Shown: positions 21,887 to 34,625 of the stretch, one piece after another | How the letters are laid out: the number at the start of each line of letters is the position of its first letter | Numbering within the stretch: position 1 is the first letter of the stretch | Assembly: GCA_029204225.1 (NCBI GenBank) | Contig: CM055110.1 | Location: 16,275,306-16,339,305 of the forward strand | Source: Diphasiastrum complanatum | Taxonomy: Eukaryota; Streptophyta; Lycopodiopsida; Lycopodiales; Lycopodiaceae | Reading direction: 5' to 3' | Length of the DNA: 64,000 nt | Made by a program: the position numbers and the translations under genes | Notes under the pieces: model-generated | The model's input: only the letters and a program-made list of their open reading frames with translations | Told to the model about the DNA's origin: nothing | The model's database searches: none

Positions 21887-24800
21887 GATACACGGTACTC
21901 CAGTAAAACAAGCTGTTAGTTATGTCACCCTTCACGCTTACGCCACCTGGGATGCGTCAAAGACAAGCTTCCACTTCCTGTACCAAGGTACCATGTATAA
22001 GGTCAGGATTAACGCAAACTCGATGGTCACCATTGGCATTATGTCCGGTGACCGTCAGCCCATCTCCCATCATCAGGCAAAAAGTCTGATCACACCTTTC
22101 GTCGCCCAAACTGCACCAAAAATTCCAATCCAGACTAACAACGTTTACCTGATAGATGCTATCACGGAACCCGTCATTCAGGCGGCTGTGCATCTGTTAA
22201 ACAACTTTTTGGTTGTTTCAACATTTCGCAAGGATAGAATCCAAGCTATTGAGTCAGATAGTGGAATCCTTTCTAGCATTCTATGGCCCCTCGGTTGTGC
22301 CATATGACTGGCATACCTTCCTCATTCACAAACTAACCATCTCCATTAAACCCAACAACTGCGAGCGTATCGCAGCAGGCCCCCTGTTGTGTAATTTTGC
22401 ATGCGCACTTCTCGAGGCGAAAGTGCACGGTTTCCACCGCTCAACCCTTTTGTCGTCCACCGTGCCGCACACTAACTCTATCCGCTAGCTGTAGCATCCA
22501 CCTCCTCCCAACCTGTAGTTACTGACACAACGGCCAGCAAACGAATGTGTGGCGCTGCCTCTTCATCTTCATCTCCACCTACACCACCGCACTAATGACT
22601 CCATCAACCACCGCCACATCTTCTTTCGTGCAACCTTCCACTCCTATCTCTGTTGACACTACCCATCTTTCTGTCCCATCCACAACTGTTTCTGTTTCCA
22701 TTCCCATTTCCTCTGTTGAAATCACTTCCATTTCTGTTCCGTTATCCACTACCCCTTCCATCACCATCGCATCCTCCATCGCTTCTGTTACCACTGTTGC
22801 TCCCCTCACATTCAATCCCTATGATTCTCAGTTGTCTCCAGGCACTCTGGCGTGGATGCAAGTCATCAACTTCTCACCCCCACACCAGACCATTTCTGCT
22901 CCATCCTCGCCTTCCGTACTCCACACCACGCTTCAATTCCCCTCTGTTCCTCCCATCCTCTCGTTTGGACAAACTGTCATCACCCCAGTTTCCAGTGTTG
23001 CTTCTCTCACCTCACCTGTTTTGCCACCAAAGGTTGCCAAGGGCAACCAACCATTGCCTGATGACGCATTTGTTCAGACAATCTTTATATCATCGCCAGA
23101 TCGGACTGATTCCACTGTCCCAGATGACATTAGGTCCCCCGAGAACCTAATTGAAGACAATGATAGTAGAGCTCCATAAGTCGTCGAGGCCGATACCACA
23201 CAAGCCCCTATCAGTGCTTGTGTACCGACTGCTCCAACCGACTTAACGACGGCGTACCAGACTCTGGACAAATACATCTTGGAGGCGGTAGCAGCCAAGG
23301 CTATTTTGGAAAGTAGGGTACTACACCTGGCAACAAGCAACACACAGCTACGAGCGGAACTCACAAAGCTGCAGCACGAGCTGATTCTGGCTCAACAACA
23401 TAAACAAGAAGGGCATCGGGAGATTGTCAAGCTGCAGCAGAAGGAGGAGGGCCTCAATCTATACATTCAAAGCCTCTCCAAAGAACTGACAGAGGCCTCC
23501 ACAAAGGTGCGGGAGCTTCAATCCGAAGCGTCCCAACGACTTGCTCCCCTCCAGGTGCAACTACAAATTTACGAAGAAGAGATTATGCATCTGGGGGCGG
23601 AAGTCAAAGCCCTACAAAGTGAAAAGCTCGCCTAGTTCAACTTGCACCAGACTCAAGGCTGCTATCTGAATCAGAGATTAATCTCTTTAGACGAGGTGCA
23701 GGTATATAGCCAAACATTAAACAGCTACCAGGCAGAGTTCGATAAATATCGGACAATCGCAACTCATGAGCTTGCCAAGGCCAAACAAGCCCTCAAGGCT
23801 TGCCAACAGTACATGGAGAAGAAGGCCCAGCCCACCCCCGTGGTGATTCCACCGCCACCCGGTTTTGACGCTGCACAGGCCAGCATGAGCCAGGACCAAA
23901 GCCAGCAAGCAGCAGGGGGATTTAGTCAAGATCAAATGTTCGAGGGCCAAGACCAAGGACCAACAGATACGGGTGCTGAGATGCGAGACCAAGGCCAAGG
24001 CGCAGGTCCCAGCCAAAGCCAAGAGGGAGGACAAGCAACATCATCCAGAGGTTCGCGCACCATATCTGCCAACCGGGCCTTCTGAAGACCAAAGTCCGTG
24101 GAGGAGAAAATAAATGAATTCCTAGCAAAGTATCCCCACGAGTCATCAAGAGATGGTTGGTAGATATTTTTTTCAGATCAGACAATAAAGGGCAAGGAGC
24201 TGCAAGCATTACCTGCCCTCCAACCACAACTAGAGTGGTGTCAGCAGCCTTTTGAAAGAGACCATGCGGCCATCAAGGCCTATGTGACAAGTCCCCAACA
24301 ACTACGAGTGAAAATGCACTTCCTTCCATGCACACGACGATCCAAATGGGCGGAATGCGGCACCCCTCTGGACAAGATCACAATTCAAAATTTCAATTGG
24401 TTGATCATTCCATCAGAGTACGGTTGGAATACGGATGTAGATTCCAGAAGGGCTCTCACCATATTTGCCAATAACTACTTCAACTGCCCTGTCCGCGCGG
24501 CAGCCACTTATGCCCGGGACTTAGAGCATTTAATGGGGATTGAAACTAAATGGGACAATTTTCTCCCCCCCCCTCCCAATATTCTTTGATCCTAATAAGG
24601 CACCAGCTTCCGACAAAGTCGAAGAACAGCTGCCAGTCACTCGTGTGTATTATCGAGCTGCCCTTCTTGGCGATCTCTAGACGGGTAGATTCCAAGGGTG
24701 GGTCGACCAAGACTGGCTGACAGGAGTCCACAAGTCCCTTCACACGCCCAAGGACTTGAAGAAGCTGGACCGCATCAACTTTATAGAAGACGTCACGGGC

Positions 24801-24900
24801 TACCTGATCCAACAAAGACGGGCCAAGAAGTCTTTTTACTGAACCGGCAGAGTGCCGAGGGACCGGCACTACTTCAGGTCGTGGGTCCTATTGGGGGTAT
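21887..24900 (+). pseudogene. Large degenerate ORF: unknown N-domain, Ser/Thr/Pro linker, coiled coil, C-domain
   Basis: Not recognised as a known family. Part 1 (21887-22488, one frameshift near 22220) is a roughly 200-aa globular-looking domain. Part 2 (about 22550-23180) is rich in Ser, Thr, Pro and Val. Part 3 (about 23200-24085) is strongly helical with heptad-like Leu/Gln/Glu spacing (ELTKLQHELILAQQHKQE, LYIQSLSKELTEA), broken by TAG at 23635, then turns Gln/Gly-rich. Part 4 (24100-24870) has CTRRSKWAECGTPLD and ANNYFNCPVRAAATYARDL. The reading direction leads straight into an LTR at 24889, so I infer an accessory 3' ORF of an LTR element. A related LTR at 35.7-36.6 kb is also linked to a coiled-coil ORF. 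Confidence 0.55.
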
Positions 24901-25707
24901 TCCCAACAAATTGTAAATATATAAAATCGACTAATAAAATGTGTTGCGAGGGCATGGCATCCTGCGCACATAAGCCCATGGCCCAATGAGTACACAAGCT
25001 TAAGTTGTAAATAAAATAAAATAGACTTGGGCCTTTGAATTAAAATAAAACTAGAGGCCCAAAGTCATTTTTAAACTTAGAGATTACTTTTTAGAGTTGG
25101 GTCCAAATTGGGACTCACATGAATCTTGTGAATTTCAATGTACTTTTTGTGGACCCGTGGATCAAGTTGGGTCCAAGATGAATGGATAGGATCAATGTAA
25201 ATATTAGCCAATAGGATTTTGGGGCAAGGGCCTTTCCCATTTTATAAAAAGACACCATTTGTACTCTATTTTCATGCTTAATAGAGAGGAGGAGACTCTA
25301 TCATTTTGAGACCTCAAGCATCCTCATTTGCTAATCACTCTTTCTTATGCTATTGTTGTGGTTTGCTTGTTATTTCCATTTCCCATGCTTTTTTGTTTAT
25401 GCTAGTGAAGGTTTTTCCATAAGCAATGAAATTGAGCATTTGAGCTAACCTCCATCTCATCTCTCTCTCTTTCTCTCTTCGCCTTCTTCTTCCTCTTCTA
25501 TTCTATCATTTCTCTTCACCAACAATCATGATGAAGTTAGTTAGGGGAGTAGAGTTAGTGTGAGTAGTGTTAGGGGAGGTAGAGTTAGATAAAAAGTAGG
25601 AAAACTAACTAAAAGTAGCATCTATGCATAGTTAGGTGCCTATCCAGTGAACTAACCCTTGTTGACAGGCGGGAGGGCTATTACAATGTCGAATGGAAGA
25701 CCCTACA
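24889..25707 (+). repeat. LTR of the coiled-coil element family, plus copy
   Basis: About 819 bp. Its reverse complement recurs at 35686-36612. It starts with a mutated tattggggg (tgttgggag in the other copy) and ends gaccctaca. It carries tttataaaaagacacc near the middle and a short, interrupted CT tract at about 25456-25476. Since the coiled-coil ORF lies immediately upstream, I read this as a 3' LTR. Confidence 0.8.
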
Positions 25708-25995
25708 GCCTCGGACATCCAACCCATGACGTTTTCAATCATTTCAAATTTTCTCTATATATACTGATTGACGACGCTGAAATTTTTTTGCTTAAAGTTC
25801 TTACAGTTCTCTACATCCATGCAATAGCGATACAGCGTGCTCGAGACAAACTTCTTACGAACCTCAATTACTTTCGTGCGCCCATCCGCTACCAGCTATC
25901 GGTATTGTAGAGCTCAGGTATCGGTTCGACATGCTCTACCCTACTTCTCATCCTGGGTTCATCTTCTTCGCGCACTGATCTGATATTGGTTAGTA

Positions 25996-26235
25996 ATGGC
26001 GCGGACCAAGCAAACTACACGAGGCCACCCTGGTGGAATACTAATTTCAGGAGCAGGGCAGAGAACTCCACAACCACTGCCTCGTCCACCACCACCACCT
26101 CCTATGATAAATTCACACGTGTGGTTTGCCCGTCCTAAGCCCAATAATACCATAAAGATCAAACTAGCATTGATTGACAATAGGAAAGTTGATCATACAA
26201 TCATAGTGAGATTGTTCACATATGTGCACGATTAA
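25996..26235 (+). CDS. Short ORF with histone H3 tail-like N terminus (hypothetical)
   Basis: A 79-codon frame from an ATG begins MARTKQTTRGHPGG. Counted after Met, residues 1-6 match the conserved histone H3 tail ARTKQT exactly, and Arg and Gly-Gly recur at the H3 positions. The H3 fold does not follow. Instead there is a Pro-rich stretch (PLPRPPPPPP) and then unrecognised sequence that runs into repeat X at about 26212. It is therefore not an H3 gene. It could be an exon fragment or a protein mimicking the H3 tail, or a chance start. No promoter or splice sites were identified. Confidence 0.35.
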   Translation: MARTKQTTRGHPGGILISGAGQRTPQPLPRPPPPPPMINSHVWFARPKPNNTIKIKLALIDNRKVDHTIIVRLFTYVHD

Positions 26236-27345
26236 TCTTGTATGAATCTACTGTGTATTATTGGTTACTAGGATTATTTGGTGCACTTAATCTAGTCAGT
26301 GAACATAAACATATGATCAAGTATTGTTGACAAATACTTGTAGAGTTAACGTATCTTTCTGTGGAAGATTAATGAATCAACTTATAAATGATTTGGATAT
26401 GGATCTAAATGTGGTATTGTACATGTACCATTAAGATTATGCGCCTATACATTTAAGATTTCTGAATCATTGGCAATTAGCTTGAGTAGTTGATTACTCC
26501 AGGATGAAGTTAATTGGTAAAACATTTAGTGTGATAAGGATTCACAAAAAACTGACTGTTTTGAATTATATTACTTGTAAGACACATGATTTGTGAATCA
26601 TCAAGATTCATCAGTTAAAATTATGTGCATTGGATATACAGTGTTCTTGGGATGGAGTATTTTTTTTAGTTGATGAATAGACTCGGCTCATTAGTGATTG
26701 TCTTCCAGAGTGCTCAATTGGATAACGAATCATAATGAATCCGAGAATAATAACTAAATTGATATTCAGCAGGACTTTGGATATCTAGATTTGATTCTAG
26801 AAGCTAATCTAAAGCTTTTGTGGATTGAAGATAATTGTCATTATTATTTTGATATGCTTTCCATCTTTAATTACTAGTGGCATATAGAACTTGAATATTT
26901 AACACTTCTGTTAAAGAATTTGATTTGGAGAATATTCCTAAAATCCAGTATTTTCCTAGTGGAAAGAATTTGGAATGATTCTTACTTTTCTTGAGTTATG
27001 TTGGACATATACTCCAGTATCTTGTAATGATTAAGTATGGTTTGGATTCCAGACAATTATGATTGACGAATCATACAAATCTAAATATTTATTATTGACA
27101 TAAAAAGATACTTAATTGTTGTCGAAGGATTATAAGGAATTTTTATGATTCTTAATTGTGACGATTAATTTTTAATCTATTAATTGAGTAAGAATTCAAA
27201 TCAGTGTTTTGAGTCTCTCTACTCTAGTATTTTATTGAGAGCATATAAATCTTAGAAACATTATCACAAGGTAAGAATTTAATTTATTTAGTGGATGCTA
27301 TTCTTCTACAGTTTATGGTCTACAGATGCTTGAGTATAGTTATTA
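26212..27345 (+). repeat. Repeat family X, left (plus) copy
   Basis: AT-rich noncoding sequence whose reverse complement occurs at 29945-30714. Matching segments include tgaatctactgtgtatt, atgatcaagtattgttg and ttcatcag/ttaaaattatgtgcattgg. This copy holds about 370 bp (about 26810-27175) that the right arm lacks. No terminal repeats or open frames were recognised. Confidence 0.8.
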
Positions 27346-27689
27346 TTTTGATATACAGAATCTCAGTCTGCCTGCGTGTGAGACGATTTTGCATAGGATC
27401 TGTAGATCCATAAGTCCGCTAGTAAGCGAGACTCGAATTCGTGAGACAACTGTATTTCTCTCACGCCAACGCACTGTGTGGATCTACATGCAATGCTTGA
27501 AGAATCAAAAAAATCAATAGATAATTTTGTAGTTGTTGTTTTATTTCACACTTTGGTTTGATCTTGTTGGATGTTGCATTAATTTGTTAACATGGATCAG
27601 TAGTGTCTGACTACTCTCTGAAGGATTGTAGGAGTGATACAACCGGCAGTGACCAGCGATCACATCTGAATTCTTAACAAATTGATCTC

Positions 27690-28020
27690 ATTCGCGAATC
27701 CTTTTGCTTCGTGATTTGCTTCACTTTGCTTTGCTTTGCTTTGTTTCACTTCGCGATCACTTGGTTACAAGGGTAAATCAATTACAAAGCTCACCTAGGG
27801 TTCGTTTCGTTTCGTTTTGTTTCATCCAATTTTGTTTCATCTCGTCTCGTCTCATTACAGAGCTTGATTGATCTTGTTGTGAATTCTTTCGTTTTGTTTC
27901 GTTTCATTTCACGATCTGTGTGCGTCCAGCATGAATCAATGTCAGAGCTCATTTAGGTTTCGCTTTGCTTTACTTTGCTTCGCTTTCGTTTAGAATTTGT
28001 CTCGTTTCATTTGGTTGTCT
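27690..28020 (+). repeat. Degenerate TTTCG/TTTGC-rich minisatellite
   Basis: Runs of tttgctttgctttgc, gtttcgtttcgttttg and ctcgtctcgtctc alternate with a recurring acagagct(c/t) phrase at about 27785, 27857, 27945 and 28022. This gives a higher-order unit of roughly 75 bp. No coding potential. Flanks 27346-27690 and 28020-28860 also show no recognisable gene. Confidence 0.55.
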
Positions 28021-28861
28021 TACAGAGCCTGCTTGGTCCAACTCGAATAGAAATAATTCGAGTCTCGCGAAAAGTTTCGCGAATCATTTTGATTTAATTT
28101 TATCAATATGTCACCAGAGTTATAGCTAGAATTTTGCATTTTCTATTCAGCATCACATGCTTACGATTTCACAATCAACACTACGATCCACTAATCCTAA
28201 TCACCAAGATCAAGCTTACTTTTGTTTTCTCTCTCTCTCTCTTCTCTCACAAAAATAGAAAGAAGATTCAATCCCAACAATTATCAAATCCAAATAACAT
28301 AAAGATCCAAACAAAATGTGAGAGACGGAGCAAGAAAGAAATAGCAAGGATTATCCAATTGCAAATTGGTAGAGTTTCCACCTTCTTCATTGAACACGAG
28401 AAATGAATTACAAATCATCACTATTTATAGTGAATTCTAGGGCACTTGGCCAAAATGCCTATTGGGCAATTCCTATCCCTCTTATTATTCGAATTTGAAA
28501 ATTGGGGAGAACCATCTTTTATTCACTACTTGACTATTAGGCCTGCGACATTTCATTCTCACAATTTGGCCTAAAGTCCTTTTATTAGCTTCTGATTAAT
28601 CAAATAATTATGTGATCACTGGGTTGGACTTACACGCGCAGTGTGCCAAATCCATCACTTAATTATTGCTAATAAATGAATAATCTAATTAAGCTTGCCT
28701 CGATATTTCCAAACCCTCTATAAGAATCGCCTCCTCAAGATCCTGCTTACAAGACAAAACAATAGATAACACATTGTTGGAAAAACTACCCAATCAAGTA
28801 GAAGTAGCCAATCAATCTCTATAAGCTTCGCTCCCAAGCCAAGGAATAGGAAGCATGAGAA

Positions 28862-29020
<159 letters not shown>

Positions 29021-29944
29021 TGGCAATGAATTAACCCAATAATGGTGTAGTAGGGCGAGTTTGGCCTCTTTATATAAGGCTTTGAACCACATGTGCATAT
29101 AGCAATGCAAGGCCCCAACTCCCCAATACATAAATTCATCTAGAATAAAGTCTCTACACATGGATCCTCTATTCATAGAATTGCTATTGATACTCTACAC
29201 ATGCATATACGATCCCAAATCTCAATTATTGTGTCTAGGCCTCACAAGGTTATTACTTGCAAGTCACATCCAATATGACGTGGCATAACTAATAAGCTTG
29301 ATTCACTAGAGTACCAGGTATCCAAGTCTAGGACTGTACTGAATCCTATGTTCATGACATGGACATAACATTCTTTTTCCCTTAATCTGGTTTCTTCTTC
29401 AAAACAGGAGAGAATCACATGAACAACTCTTTTAACTTTCATTATTAACCTAGAAAATCATTATCCTTAGTCTGACTTACTTATCAAACAAGTACTCAGA
29501 GATAAACCTATTTTTCAATCATTAATCTCTACTTTGGAGTACAAATTCAGGTTTGGAAAGTACACTAAGTGATAAATTTTCTCATCTGGATTTCAATTTT
29601 TATAAGTTAGTAATATCACCTTTATGTAAAACACTCACATGAAACTCTGAGTGAAATATTACTCACCTTAGGAAATAAAACTTAAAGAAAACTAACAATT
29701 ATAGTCTAAAATCATCCACAAATTTGGCAGACATTTTATGAAGCTTCTAGGTATAAATATCCTTAGAATCCACAATTTTAAAATATAATAATTCATTCAA
29801 CTAGAATCTCTAGGAGAATCATTAAGATATAAAATGACTAAACTCAACTTTGAGTATCCTAGATACTCTCTTGAGTTAAATGCCCATGTTTCTAACATCA
29901 AATGCAAGAAAATAACAATCATTCATCTTAATAGATTTGTCTGT

Positions 29945-32010
29945 CCCCTATGATAACTGGAGATCTAATCAAAAGAACTGTACTCAAAAGCATCTGCAGA
30001 CCATAAACTGTAGCAGAATAACATCCACTAGATTAATTAAATTCTCCACAAGTAAAATAACTTATCTTGTAAGAATGACTATGAGATCCCTAGGTTCTCA
30101 AATAACACACTGGAGTAAAGATATTCAAAACACTGATCTAAATTCTTACTCAAATTATAGAGATTACAGTATAGAATCAAATCTAGATATCCAAAGTTCT
30201 GCTATCCAATTGAGCTCTTTAGGATACAATCGCTAATGAATTGAGTCTATTCCTTAACTAAGGAATATCTTGTACCAAGAATATCGTATATCCAATGCAC
30301 ATAATTTTAGTTGATGAATCTTGATGATTCACTAAATATGCGTCTTACAAACAGTATAACTTAAAACTATCAGTCTCTGGTGAATTCTTTTCACACTGAT
30401 CATTTTACCAATTAACTTCATCTAGGAGTAACCAACTACTCAAGTAATTTTTCAATGATATAAAATTTCAAACGTGTAGGTGTAGAATTCAATTATACTA
30501 GTATAATATCACATTTAGATCCTTATCCAAATCAATTATAAGTTAAGCCATAAATCTTCCATAGAAAGATCTATTAACTTTGCAAGTATCTGTTTACAAC
30601 AATACTTGATCATATGCTTATGTTCACCGACTAGGTTAAGTGCACCAAAGAACCCTAGTAACTAGGAATACACAGTAGATTCATACAAGATTAATTGTGC
30701 ACATATGTGAATAATGCCACTATGACCTAGTACATAAACACATTCTAATTTGGCATTTTTCTCCAAAATCCACATATGTTACATATTTCACCGAAAATCT
30801 TGTAACTCAGCTAGTAAAAAATTTCTATTTCTCATGAGTAAATAACATATCTGGAAAATCTTTGAGACGAATAACATTCACTCTCAATAGTTTGCCAATC
30901 CAACTTACCTCTAATAACATAATTTCTTCCACTCAATCAACCCCTCTCTGATGCTAGTACTCAAACAAAGATAAGGTTGACCTAATATAGACATTCCATA
31001 TTTAAATCCTGATCAAACTACTCCAATTAAAATGGAATTAGTAACTTTTGACCTTTCATTGTACTGCTTATAGATAATGATTTAAATTTCAAACATGTTC
31101 TAGTTCCAGATTGTCGACACAATCTCTAGACAATTTCTCTTATTCGAGAACTTTCAATTTGATAACATATTCAAAAATCCGAAATTAATTTTTAAAAAAT
31201 CTCATTTCTATACTACAGCTGGTTCTCTTCCGAAAACTATGCAACCAACAGATCCTCAGATAGAATTTTATCCCATCACTTCAAATGAAAAGTTAGTAAT
31301 AAGTGTTTTTCTTAGAAAAGAATCCACTCTATTACAAACATGACTTTTTCTTCAAATATTTTCAGCTTGAGTGAGAGACACTACCATTCCACTCAAATTC
31401 ATATATGCAAAAGAGATATCTTATTGAAATTGAAACACTTTAACTTTCAAATTTATCTGAATTTTAAGTCTATTCACACAAGTAGTAATTCATATGATAT
31501 AAAAGTCTTTCAGAAGAATAACTTCATGCTGAAAAGAGTCATATGAATCAGTCTGATGTCTTATATTTGAGAAATTAGTAAGAAGAAAAGGATTAATTAA
31601 GAAAGCGATAAATAGATTTGAGGGCTTCCGATTTTGTAAATATTGAGATATCACATTGAGATCTAGACTAAAGCTCAAAATTTTTCAAAATACCCCATAT
31701 TTTATCAATGGTTTTTTTTTTCTCATATTACGACTAGGTACTAAAATACTCCATTGATAATTAGATCTTTACAGTCCTAGAATTTCCTTTCCAAAATTAT
31801 TATTGTCTCCTACCACCAGCTCTTCCTTCCAAAAAACCCTTAACTGCCTTATCTGATATTCTAGAGATCCACTGATCATCTAGTTGTCCTATATAGTTCA
31901 TATAGAATATTCTCTCAATACTGGAGAATCCATTTATGCGGATGACTAGCATGCCTATCAAATGGATACCACAAATCCATACTTGATCCGATGATTTAAA
32001 CAGAAGTATT
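29945..32010 (-). repeat. Repeat family X, right (minus) copy and its extension
   Basis: 29945-30714 is the inverted partner of 26212-27345. The part at about 30950-31900 matches, in reverse, the sequence at 62960-64000 (for example tctagaatatcag, taaggcggttaagg-like, and ctaggactgtaaagatct). The repeat therefore extends at least 2 kb. It is AT-rich, has no convincing ORF, and its termini are not defined. The stretch 29018-29944 to its left shows nothing recognisable. Confidence 0.75.
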
Positions 32011-33939
32011 AATCTGGTTTAACATTACATTATGATCCTTCCAGATTAGTAATAAACTTCGAATTCCTATGAATCCAAGAGAATTAACTCTAGGGACAAG
32101 TTTCTATCAATTAACAGATCCAATGTAATCTATGTATCAGATTCCACTTCTAACATCACAATTGCCATCCAAAACTACGGATAAACTCAATGGTTACAAA
32201 GATATCAATTACGAATTTAACTAAATGAATTCAATCCAAGAAATAAATATCCGGTATCAAGCAATTATTTTCAGAGATTACCAAAAAATACATTTCTCGA
32301 TCACACTTACTACCTCTGATGTCCACTCTTCTTCTCCCTTAGAATTTTTCAGTCCCTTGAAAATCTTTTACAACTAAGGTACAACGAGGATATAAAAACA
32401 TTAGTAATTGTAAAATATGAATTACTGTAGGAAAAAGTCTAAAACAATTTCATTTCTATCCTACATTTGGGTTGAATCACCAAAAATCATCCACTAGTAT
32501 GAAAAAATAGTACTAGTCTGATCTTTTGCATACAATTCACCATAGGATTTAACCAAGAAATGAAATCAATTTTTGACTTTTGATTAGTTCTCAAAAACTT
32601 AAAATATCATACAGTAAAAATTGCCGACAAAATCATTGTGATTCCTTCTATCAAATTATCTATCACCGAAAAATAAATTTAGCCTTAGTGAAAATATTGT
32701 GACTAGCTCTAACTGATAAATTCTATATAGTCAATTCACTAATCTAAACTCATTCCATAGGTAACGAAAAAATGACTGTAATTTCAATTTTTTGGAAAAA
32801 CTCGATTTTCTATTCATTTTTTGTAATTCAAAAAAATTCTGATGAGAATACTCTTACTACAAAAGACAATCGAAATCAAAAAATCGAAATACTATTTGAT
32901 TCCTAATGTTACTAAACCAATGTCTAACTAGCATGCAAAGCACACTACATCAGTCATAGAATGTCATGATAGAATTTTTTACGTAAACTTCAGTTTTACA
33001 AAATTTGTTAGCCAATATTATTGATTTGTGACCCAACCGTCAGAGCACATGTGTATGACCACTCAATTCGATTGTAAATCTTTCATGCATGTCAGAATCA
33101 CACTGAGAATCAACATGCAATCAATCCATGCAAGAACAATATCACAAATTAGGGAACAGACTAGCATGCAATCAGAACAATTACGGATTTTGTCAATATT
33201 GCTCACAAAACTACCAAAATTTCAAATGGCCATAACTTTGGCTACAGTCCACTAAACTAGGCATTCTAAGGCACAGTATGGAGGAAGAACAAGTGACTGA
33301 AATGTTTGCTACATCACTCTGACATTTAGGCTTCACTTGTGTGAGAACAAAAATGTCATAATTCTGTAGTAGGGTATATTTTTACAAGGCCATATCATGC
33401 AAAAGCATGCAAACACCCATACTAGCCCAAAAGTCATGTTACCAACAGTCTTAAATGGTCTACTAGACTTTTGTGAAGCATTCATACAGGTCCTAAGAAA
33501 TAGTATAGACTGAGAACAAAGATTTCTTGGTCTGTAGAAGTCAAAATAGCTTCAAACTTGATGGAGTTGGAGCATAAGCCACCGGCCATCAATTTATAGG
33601 TCTGATAGCTTGCTGGGAAGGTAAAAAAAAATGCTAATCATGTTGTAAAAATTACTAGCATGATTTCCTTATGGATTGGGAGCAATTCGCCCCCCGAAAA
33701 CCACAAGTCGGAGCGGAGGACTCCCAAAAACATCACAAAAATATCGAAATCCTTAACCTGGATGAAGTCGGTAAGGACAACAAAAATAAAAAATTTCTTA
33801 TTCATCGACAATGCAATCTGATAAACATGAATAAGATCTGAATTCAAGAGGGGGAGAGCAGGGAATGGTAGAGAAAAATAATAAAAAACTAATTAGATAC
33901 TGAAAAACAAAAGGCAAATTGTCATCTAGAGTAGTGAAA
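32011..33939. other. AT-rich sequence without recognised gene
   Basis: No coding frame with family motifs on either strand. It may be a further extension of repeat X, or the unrecognised 3' end of the minus-strand coiled-coil element at 33.9-36.6 kb. No LTR could be found here to close that element. Confidence 0.5.
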
Positions 33940-33943
33940 AACT

Positions 33944-34625
33944 CTAGAACAATAGAAAACTACTTCTTGAGGGTGCACAACTGGCCTTCAGTCGTCTTGA
34001 GTGCATGCTCATCCTCTTTGAGCGTGGCACGTAGAGTGGACAACTTGGTGTCTTTGGTGTTGAGCACCGCATCATGAAATTTGCGCTGATCTTGGTAGGT
34101 CTGTAGCACCCGGGCAAAGTGATTCTTCTAGTACTCGCGACGTAGTTCTTTTGTAGCTTCTGGACTGCCGTTGTTTCTTCCTCTAGCTTTGCTACCATTT
34201 GACCTAGTGCAGCTTGGATAGCCTACACTTGTTGGTTTGCTTGTTGGACTTTCAGCTCTAGGGCCACTTGTTGAGTTGTGAAGTTGGCTTGGGCCCATTG
34301 CATCTCCATTTTTTCTTTGGAGACATTGCACTCCAATTGGCAGATATAATCTTTGAGCATTCTCTAGTTGGTCCTGAAAGATTCTCACTTCTACTCTAAT
34401 GATGTTTGTTTCATCACCAAGTGTTGGCGGTCAGATTAATTTGTTTGTCGCGTGGTCTTCTCTTGGACTAGCTCTGTCCAAAGTCTGGACATGAGCTGTA
34501 TGTGTTGCTGAGCCATACATTCTGATTTCTTTAGTTGGTCTGTTAGTTGATGGACCAGGGCCTAACTCTCAATCCTCTCTATTTTACTCTCTCTTTTCAA
34601 CTGCGCGACCTGATCAGCCAAGGCC
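33944..34625 (-). pseudogene. Coiled-coil ORF downstream of gag (minus)
   Basis: With a few stops and one frameshift, the minus strand reads as a long amphipathic helix: ADQVAQLKRESKIERIES, LTDQLKKSECMAQQHIQ, QVALELKVQQANQQV, MVAKLEEETTAVQKLQK, then LSTLRATLKEDEHALK. Leu/Ala/Gln/Glu spacing is heptad-like over about 200 residues. It directly follows a gag zinc-knuckle region with no protease, RT or integrase between. It parallels the coiled coil at 23.2-24.1 kb, which is linked to the same LTR family. I infer a 3' accessory ORF brought next to gag by deletion of pol. Confidence 0.6.

Noticed and set aside
22653-23150. Pro/Leu/Ser-rich alternative frame over the linker region
   Set aside because: It is the shifted frame of the Ser/Thr/Pro linker; the other frame connects the N-domain to the coiled coil.
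25996-26040. Histone H3 gene
   Set aside because: Only the first dozen residues resemble H3. The rest of the histone is absent, so it is recorded as an H3-tail-like ORF.
31490-31678. 62-codon ORF in repeat X, also open at 63193-63381
   Set aside because: It has no ATG start in the 63-kb copy, no family motif, and the sharing is explained by the two regions being copies of one repeat.
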